10,596 nucleotides of DNA from assembly GCF_019924045.1 (NCBI RefSeq), contig NZ_JAHXBN010000052.1, positions 1 to 10,596 on the forward strand, written 5' to 3'. Both the position numbers and the translations under genes were made by a program. This DNA is from Dyadobacter fermentans. Lineage in GTDB: Bacteria > Bacteroidota > Bacteroidia > Cytophagales > Spirosomataceae. This document shows, one piece after another, positions 7,201 through 10,596 of the stretch (its first letter is position 1; each line of letters begins with the position of its first letter). Below the pieces are notes generated by a model that was not told the DNA's origin, did no database searches, and was given only the letters and a program-made list of their open reading frames with translations.

Positions 7201-8298
7201 TCCAATCCATGCATTCACGAATGAGCCGGCGCGTGGGTCGTCCGGGCCGAATGGCCAGCGTTTGAAGCGGGGAGAGTTGAGGTGGACGTAGCAGATCCCA
7301 CCATAGTAGCTTCCCAGCCAAAGCCCGCCCTGGTTGTCGACGTAGGCAGCATAAAGCGAATTGTCAGACAGGCTCTGCGGCTCACCGGGTTGGTTCACAT
7401 ACCAATCCAGTTCCCCTGTCGACGGGTTGAAATGGGCCAGCCCCGAGTCGGTGGCAAGCAGCAACCTGCCACGTCGGTCCGAAATAATGTCCCGTACGAC
7501 CGGCAGGCCGCCGGTCGTGTTTTTCACACTGCTGATGGTGCTGAAAACTTCTGTCGCCGGGTCGAACCGGATTAGTCCGCCGCTGCTGTTTCCCAGCCAC
7601 ACAGCGCCATTGTTGTCCGTGAAAATAGTCATAAACTCGTTCCGCAGCGGTTCTGTTGCAGCCGGCGGCATCCGGTACAGTTTTGGCTTGTCGCCATTGG
7701 CTGGCATTCTGATCAGCCCGTCGGCCGAGCCCAGCCAGAGCGCTCCGTCTTCGCCTTCGGCCATGCATTTGATTTCGAGCGATGCGCCTTTGAATTCATT
7801 TTGCAGATAGCGGGATATGCTCACGGACCCATTACCGGCGATAATGCGGGTGAGCCCATGCTCGGTACCTGCCCAGATTTGCTTTTTGCTGTCTTCCATC
7901 ACACAGTTGACCCATGCATGGGATAGCGTATTAACGCGGGTCGAATCATGTTTGAAATGGGTAATATGGTCCGTATTGGGATCATAAAGCGTCAATTGTA
8001 AGCTACTAGCTACCCAAATTCGGCCCTGCGAGTCGGATATAATGTCCTTGATATCTGTAAAGACCTGCTTGCCGGCGGGGGCCGTCAGGTAGCGGGTCAG
8101 GCTACGGGTGTCGTACCGGATCAGCCCGTTTTGTGTACCAAACCACATCAAGCCGTCTTTGCCTTGTGCAATGGCAAATATGCCATTGATTGGCTCTTCT
8201 TCTTTTTCTGAAATGTTTTTAAACGATTGTGCCCCCGTGCGGGCGAGGGAGGCAAAAATAGCAATCAAGCTAAGCAGGATACTTTTATAACTGGTCAT
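4249..8298 (-). CDS. Hybrid two-component system sensor kinase/response regulator (HTCS) with AraC-type output
   Basis: A 1349-residue HTCS protein (numbering from ATG at 8298; TTG 8301 would add one residue). Order: signal peptide about 1-24; 14 propeller motifs of the W-x-G...GL...D type between about 48 and 650, enough for two seven-bladed propellers; Y_Y_Y domain about 688-771; one membrane helix about 778-798; HisKA with SHEIRTHL (phospho-acceptor His823); HATPase with N-box Asn940, DNGKG at 968-972 and GYGIGLAL at 995-1002; receiver about 1090-1205 with Asp1096, phospho-acceptor Asp1138, Thr1168 and Lys1190; AraC-type HTH about 1240-1335. The propellers should sense a ligand in the periplasm and the HTH acts on DNA. 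Family members usually control polysaccharide-utilisation loci, but no SusC/SusD or glycosidase gene is in view. Oddities are His828 in place of the usual Pro in the H-box and an Ala/Gly/Pro-rich insertion near 1020-1040. A candidate -7 element lies at 8336-8343. Confidence 0.96.
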   Translation of the reverse strand: MTSYKSILLSLIAIFASLARTGAQSFKNISEKEEEPINGIFAIAQGKDGLMWFGTQNGLIRYDTRSLTRYLTAPAGKQVFTDIKDIISDSQGRIWVASSLQLTLYDPNTDHITHFKHDSTRVNTLSHAWVNCVMEDSKKQIWAGTEHGLTRIIAGNGSVSISRYLQNEFKGASLEIKCMAEGEDGALWLGSADGLIRMPANGDKPKLYRMPPAATEPLRNEFMTIFTDNNGAVWLGNSSGGLIRFDPATEVFSTISSVKNTTGGLPVVRDIISDRRGRLLLATDSGLAHFNPSTGELDWYVNQPGEPQSLSDNSLYAAYVDNQGGLWLGSYYGGICYVHLNSPRFKRWPFGPDDPRAGSFVNAWIGKSKTNRMWSVSDDLQKLLLFDTAGKKSEMFPLKLDAKADYYAFYIDQNEVLWAGGKAVLTSLDIRRGTYRHYPLSVPGGPKLRKKRTFVITEDSYGHFWVGGTYGLLLLDKKNGTFSKAPAVNYATSILEDSHRNIWIGGEAGLYRIKPEAAKAPRPVIEKIHSNSEFVISWRVNEDKWGTIWAACETQMLSYNPGKNRFELSTNIPQEGALDVVPDSKGYIWINAGTKLFRYHPREKTLQSYSAHDGLPAKGTLMQGAGTTDRNGHLYFVTDKGMFSFDPAAISIPNRSAPIVLSSLKLYNQTVVARDSTGILPVPVGKLKEITFRHDQSIFTLDFVLLDYVRSDVNRYAYKIDGIDRGWNYVETPSATYTNLPSGSYIFQVKAANGDGIWTKEPLQIKINILPPWWRTWWAYLAYLLLAAGVVYAIVRFLWIRSSFRRENALNQVKLDFFTNVSHEIRTHLSLISGPLEKAYQQAVEGKNNKNYLSYARTSSDRLMLLVNELLDFRKIQSGGTRLLVQEHDVVKIIKNVIAAFEHMAREKGIETVLIAPETPVLLWFDIAQMQKVFYNLLSNAYKFTHEAGRVAVRITETSNEVKITVEDNGKGMSQEHLQKLFTYYYQADSEKPGYGIGLALSKAIVEQHHGYLTAESRLHNGYALNGIAAAPGEAAPGGTTLTILMLRKNLHFAPEQIATNVQSYTEDMLAETMALPASNHAADGKQANTILIIEDNDQLRVFIRDLFEGDFNILEAENGMRGLELANEHLPDIVLSDVMMPEMSGLEVCSRLKNNVATAHIPVVLLTARTQNQHVIEGLESRADDYLTKPFDTRILELKINNLIRVRDELRTRYRESVLVDGAANSVARDVNEAFIGKLRALLIENISDPKFGVNELAFQVGMSVSALYRKLKSLTGMTVNDFTKTIRLGEAKKLLETGIYNVSEVATIIGFEDSRHFSKEFAKAYGKKPKEIKNQMPGHADSSSESN
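5185..5214. repeat. In-frame 15-nt tandem duplication inside the HTCS ATPase domain
   Basis: Two adjacent 15-nt units (5185-5199 and 5200-5214) agree at 14 of 15 positions, each starting GCCGGGCGCCGCC. On the minus strand they encode AAPGE and AAPGG (about residues 1030-1039 of the hybrid sensor). The duplication lies in a GC-rich, flexible insertion before the last strand of the HATPase domain and keeps the reading frame. Confidence 0.8.
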
Positions 8299-8335
8299 CA
8301 ACGAAGCGCACTTGGTTAGAAACGAATGCTTTTTG

Positions 8336-8343
8336 CAAAATTA
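8336..8343 (-). promoter_or_regulatory. Candidate -7 promoter element of the HTCS gene
   Basis: Read on the minus strand, 8343-8336 is TAATTTTG, an exact match to the Bacteroidota -7 consensus TAnnTTTG, about 38 nt upstream of the ATG at 8298. This would give a leader of about 30 nt. No convincing TTG -33 element is seen at the expected distance, so it is only a candidate. It overlaps the palindrome TTTTGCAAAA (8331-8340), which could be a regulator site. Confidence 0.35.
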
Positions 8344-8551
8344 TGCAAAGGCACGACTTGTTACGTATATAGGCCCAGTATAGTTTCACAATGTTGTCGC
8401 ACAGGATCAGATGAAGTGCTTGATCTTAAAACCAGCATTTCGCGAGATTTATCCGTAAAACACTGATCTAAACAAAACTGCTTGGGTCACATTAACCCGC
8501 GTTGATCCGCATTCGTATAATAATGTGCGTTAGTTGCGCCGGATGGTATGA

Positions 8552-9214
8552 TCAGATGCTCATTTCCTTCGGCACCTTTTCCATTACTTCTGCCAGGTCG
8601 ATTACGTTGTTGACTTGCGTCTTTTTTAAAATGTTGGATTTGATTGTGCTTATCGTTGATATTTTTCTGCCCATTTCTCGGGCGATGAGCGATGGGCTTA
8701 ATCCTCTGACGAGGAGATTGGCAACCTTGGTTTCAGTCTGGGTCAGCAGCGGTTTTTTTCTGGAACGAACCGGTGGTGGAGTAATCATCAATTCAATGGC
8801 TATTTGCATGTTAACATAAATCCGGTTGGCAGCCAGAGCTGTAATACATTCCCTAAGTTCACTTTCGGTGAAATCGTCGGGGAGGTATCCACTGATTTTT
8901 TCCCGGAAGAAGGCAATAATGTTGGGGACGGGTTGCTGGTAACCATAAAGAACAATCTTGCATGTCTCTTGCAGCAATCGTAATTTTTTGATGTTGTGGA
9001 TAATGGTTTTGTCTGACATATTTCTGACGCTGATCATGAAGCAAGTAGAGCTTCCAATGTGTCTATCCAATAGCGAGTCAGCAAACAAATGGTGCTCCGA
9101 AAATCTGCATTCCGGTATCATCAATTCGACCCTCGATCTGATGCCGGCTCTATACATTGGTCGATTGTCTACAATAACCATTACATAATCTTCCTGGATG
9201 TTGTGGTTTTTCAT
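8552..9214 (-). CDS. LuxR/NarL-type response regulator with degenerate receiver
   Basis: A 220-residue protein with NarL/FixJ layout: receiver-like domain about 10-125 and LuxR-type HTH about 156-208 (LTQTETKVANLLVRGLSPSL, then IAREMGRKISTISTIKSNIL). The HTH keeps the family pattern of T-x-x-E near its start, G-L/S-x-x-x-I-A in the middle and T/S-V/I-x-x-H/I-K-x-x-I in the recognition helix, so DNA binding is likely. The receiver keeps Asp16 in the acidic pocket (VIVDNRP) but lacks the phospho-acceptor Asp (the stretch FMISVRNM at 59-66 has none) and the conserved Lys (Pro112 in SGYLPDD). It is therefore probably not controlled by phosphorylation. ATG 9214 is the first in-frame start; Met12 is an alternative. 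It lies 253 bp upstream of the HTCS gene on the same strand and diverges from the receiver-AraC gene at 9706. The target is unknown. Confidence 0.85.
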   Translation of the reverse strand: MKNHNIQEDYVMVIVDNRPMYRAGIRSRVELMIPECRFSEHHLFADSLLDRHIGSSTCFMISVRNMSDKTIIHNIKKLRLLQETCKIVLYGYQQPVPNIIAFFREKISGYLPDDFTESELRECITALAANRIYVNMQIAIELMITPPPVRSRKKPLLTQTETKVANLLVRGLSPSLIAREMGRKISTISTIKSNILKKTQVNNVIDLAEVMEKVPKEMSI

Positions 9215-9343
9215 GTTTGCGGGAGGTGTTGTTGATGGAATCGTAAAGTGATTTTAAGTTATCTGTGTCCGAACAGTTTTTTTGTTGGCCCAAATTGTCG
9301 CTTTATTTCCTAAGGTATGGGAGGTTAAATTGCCATTTTAGTC

Positions 9344-9374
9344 TGATTTTTTTTGTTCAAACAGAAAAAAATCA
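9344..9374. repeat. A/T-tract inverted repeat
   Basis: TGATTTTTTT (9344-9353) and AAAAAAATCA (9365-9374) form a perfect 10-bp inverted repeat around TGTTCAAACAG, whose TGTT and AACA can also pair. It overlaps the proposed minus-strand promoter. It could be an operator, a bent-DNA element or a weak terminator; the sequence does not decide. Confidence 0.4.
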
Positions 9375-9387
9375 AGGTGTATGCAAA
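9358..9387 (-). promoter_or_regulatory. Candidate promoter for the LuxR-type regulator
   Basis: On the minus strand, TTTG (9387-9384) is followed after 18 nt by TCTGTTTG (9365-9358). This is a 7/8 match to TAnnTTTG at near-standard spacing for the Bacteroidota primary sigma factor. The leader to ATG 9214 would be about 140 nt. The mismatch at the second position of the -7 box lowers confidence. Confidence 0.35.
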
Positions 9388-9520
9388 GGTTTCTGATCAG
9401 CAGATACTGATGGTTTGTGGAGTAGTGAATCAGCGATATTTTAGTTAGCCCGAGACGGTGGAAAATTTTGCCTATTTGGTGGGGATTTCGTGTTTATGTC
9501 TGATTTGCGCCTTTTACCCA

Positions 9521-9551
9521 TTGGTAGCAAGTGGACGTTGAGCTATGTTTG
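9521..9551 (+). promoter_or_regulatory. Candidate Bacteroidota-type promoter for the receiver-AraC gene
   Basis: TTG (9521-9523) is followed after 20 nt by TATGTTTG (9544-9551), a full match to TAnnTTTG at acceptable spacing. Transcription would start near 9557, leaving a leader of about 150 nt before ATG 9706 that contains the nested inverted repeat at 9611-9653. Confidence 0.5.
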
Positions 9552-9610
9552 TGCATCGTCGTCAGAAGCCGCATGAGTGGTTCTACTGATTTGCTCGATA
9601 TTACAATTAG

Positions 9611-9653
9611 GTGGCTGCCAGGTGTGATCCGATCACTTATTCGCCGCAGCCAC
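9611..9653 (+). promoter_or_regulatory. Nested inverted repeat in the leader of the receiver-AraC gene
   Basis: GTGGCTGC (9611-9618) and GCAGCCAC (9646-9653) form a perfect 8-bp outer stem. Inside it, GTGATC-C-GATCAC (9624-9636) is a second perfect dyad. The outer stem is GC-rich and is followed by a T-rich run (TTATTATTTG), so as RNA it could act as an attenuator or leader structure. As DNA the inner 13-bp dyad is a plausible operator for one of the adjacent regulators. It sits between the proposed promoter and the ATG at 9706. Confidence 0.5.
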
Positions 9654-9705
9654 TTATTATTTGTAATTCCCTTTTTAGTACAACTTATTATACATCGGAA
9701 GTGTT

Positions 9706-10464
9706 ATGAATTCGGAAGACAGGAGGCCGGTTCTGATTATTGACAAAAGTATTATTCGGAATAGTTTGGGAAGTGAAGCGCTGGCTAAAAACTTCGAGCT
9801 GATAGAAAGTAATAGTGATGAAGAGGTCCTTGCAATGGCCAGGGAGTTGAGCCCTGACGTGGTGGTCTGCGATGTGTCCGACCCGTCGCGCCGAGGACTG
9901 CTGATATGCCGGAAATTGAAATCTAACGCGTATACGGGGCATGTGTCTGTTATTTTGCTGGGGCAGATAGAGCACCGGATAGCCGGTTTGCAAGCAGGGG
10001 CTGACAGCTATATTTCAGTCCCAATCGACAGTCACGTATTGATGCTGAACATAGAAAACATGATTATGTTACGGGATGCAATGCGCGGCAGAACTGTACA
10101 GGAAATGTCGGTCCAAACGGAATTGGAAGGGATAAGCGGCCAGTTTGTTACAAAGTTGGAACAAATGGTATTTGAGAATATTTCTGATCCCAATTTTGGT
10201 GTTAAAGAGATGGCCGTTCGAACGGGGATAAGTGTTTCGGTTCTTTACCGCAGACTCCGGTTCTTTAAAGGTGTAACTGTAAATGAGTTTGTTAAGAAAA
10301 TCAAAATGGAGAGGGCGATGAAGATGTTGGAAGCCGGAGTCTATAGAGTTAGCGAAGTGGCCGCGTCTATCGGTTATGAGGATAGCAAATATTTTAGCAG
10401 AGAATTTCGAAAATTCTTCGGTAAAACCCCAATGGAAGTCAAGCATCGTATTCACAGACAATGA
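9706..10464 (+). CDS. Stand-alone receiver-AraC transcriptional regulator, paralogue of the HTCS output end
   Basis: A 252-residue protein with a receiver-like domain (about 8-125), a linker, and an AraC-type double HTH (about 150-247). From ENISDP (158) onward the C-terminal ~93 residues align without gaps to the end of the hybrid sensor at 4249-8298, about half identical by hand count (for example ENISDP, SVS-x-LYR, VSEVA, EDS, SREF). The receiver keeps the phospho-acceptor position Asp56 (VVVCDVSDP) but has only one pocket acid (Asp13, followed by Lys14), Gly86 for the conserved Thr and Val105 for the conserved Lys, so normal phosphorylation switching is doubtful. It has no membrane or kinase part. 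It may bind the same or similar DNA sites as the HTCS. ATG 9706 is clear, and a promoter match lies at 9521-9551. Confidence 0.92.
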   Translation: MNSEDRRPVLIIDKSIIRNSLGSEALAKNFELIESNSDEEVLAMARELSPDVVVCDVSDPSRRGLLICRKLKSNAYTGHVSVILLGQIEHRIAGLQAGADSYISVPIDSHVLMLNIENMIMLRDAMRGRTVQEMSVQTELEGISGQFVTKLEQMVFENISDPNFGVKEMAVRTGISVSVLYRRLRFFKGVTVNEFVKKIKMERAMKMLEAGVYRVSEVAASIGYEDSKYFSREFRKFFGKTPMEVKHRIHRQ

Positions 10465-10530
10465 AATAACGGTTTTAAGCCGGGTAAAATAATTGTATAA
10501 GATATTGCCGATGGTCGGCATACGTTGAGT

Positions 10531-10569
10531 AAAAAAATCACCCTTCCGGATTTCCGGAAGGGTTGATTT
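10531..10569. terminator. Strong rho-independent-type hairpin, best in the leftward direction
   Basis: ACCCTTCCGG (10540-10549) pairs perfectly with CCGGAAGGGT (10554-10563) around an ATTT loop, and the flanking AAATC/GATTT can extend the stem past a one-base bulge. A seven-A run (10531-10537) precedes it, so on the minus strand the stem is followed by a T7 tract: a good terminator for a leftward gene beyond the window edge. It can also end the rightward receiver-AraC transcript 67 bp after its stop. A smaller hairpin, GCCGA-TGG-TCGGC, lies at 10507-10519. Confidence 0.75.
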
Positions 10570-10596
10570 GTAAACCTGGCTGCAAGTGAATGAATT

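Larger units (their letters stand above)
9215..9705. other. 491-bp divergent intergenic region
   Basis: This is AT-rich DNA between the divergent LuxR-type (minus) and receiver-AraC (plus) regulator genes. I see no convincing protein-coding gene: the plus-strand frame from 9531 overlaps the start of the next gene and resembles no family. The region holds an A/T-tract dyad (9344-9374), a possible minus-strand promoter (9358-9387), a good plus-strand promoter match (9521-9551) and a nested inverted repeat (9611-9653). Both genes would have leaders of roughly 140-150 nt. Confidence 0.7.

Noticed and set aside
7382..7768. 128-codon minus-strand frame within the HTCS gene
   Set aside because: It is another frame of the propeller-coding DNA; the protein is Arg-rich and low in recognisable structure, while the HTCS frame is continuous through this region, so no frameshift is needed.
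8302..8551. Possible terminator or operator hairpins between the LuxR-type and HTCS genes, such as GGGT...ACCC and GATCA...TGATC pairs
   Set aside because: The stems are only 4-5 bp with long loops and no T-tract, within chance expectation; only the -7-like element at 8336-8343 was kept.
9531..9743. 70-codon plus-strand frame in the divergent intergenic region
   Set aside because: It overlaps the proposed promoter and the start of the receiver-AraC gene, and its hydrophobic, Cys- and Arg-rich product resembles no known small protein.
10069..10521. 150-codon minus-strand frame overlapping the receiver-AraC gene
   Set aside because: It is antisense to a well-conserved AraC domain and has no family features.

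Overview
The window looks like chromosomal DNA of a Bacteroidota bacterium, most likely of the Cytophagales/Spirosomaceae type. The pointers are a giant hybrid two-component system protein with beta-propellers, starts that mostly lack Shine-Dalgarno sequences, and intergenic matches to the Bacteroidota promoter pattern (TTG at -33, TAnnTTTG at -7). Genus cannot be fixed from this sequence alone. There is no rRNA, tRNA, CRISPR array, insertion sequence or phage gene.

Positions 1-4099 hold a run of plus-strand genes. It opens with the tail of a short-chain dehydrogenase/reductase. Next come a six-helix K+ channel-like protein and, 4 bp later, a bestrophin-family anion channel. These are followed by a carbonic anhydrase-like protein of the LCIB/LCIC family, an unknown secreted protein, a BON-LysM protein resembling the E. 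coli potassium-binding protein Kbp, and a small GlsB/YeaQ-type membrane protein. Together they suggest an ion, bicarbonate and envelope-stress module. Bestrophins and LCIB proteins work together in the algal CO2-concentrating mechanism, so finding them next to each other in a heterotroph-type genome is the most striking observation here.

Positions 4100-4248 separate two convergent transcription units and contain a 19-bp hairpin that probably terminates both.

Positions 4249-10464 hold regulators. On the minus strand is a full-length hybrid sensor (14 propeller motifs, Y_Y_Y domain, one internal membrane helix, HisKA, HATPase, receiver, AraC-type HTH). Upstream of it, on the same strand, is a LuxR/NarL-type regulator whose receiver lacks its key residues. 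Divergent to that, across a 491-bp intergenic region with promoter-like and dyad elements, is a stand-alone receiver-AraC protein. Its DNA-binding end is about half identical to that of the hybrid sensor and its receiver is also degenerate. No SusC/SusD or glycan-degradation genes are present, so the sensor's targets are probably elsewhere. A strong hairpin near 10540-10563 closes the window and has the A/T tract expected of a terminator reading leftward.
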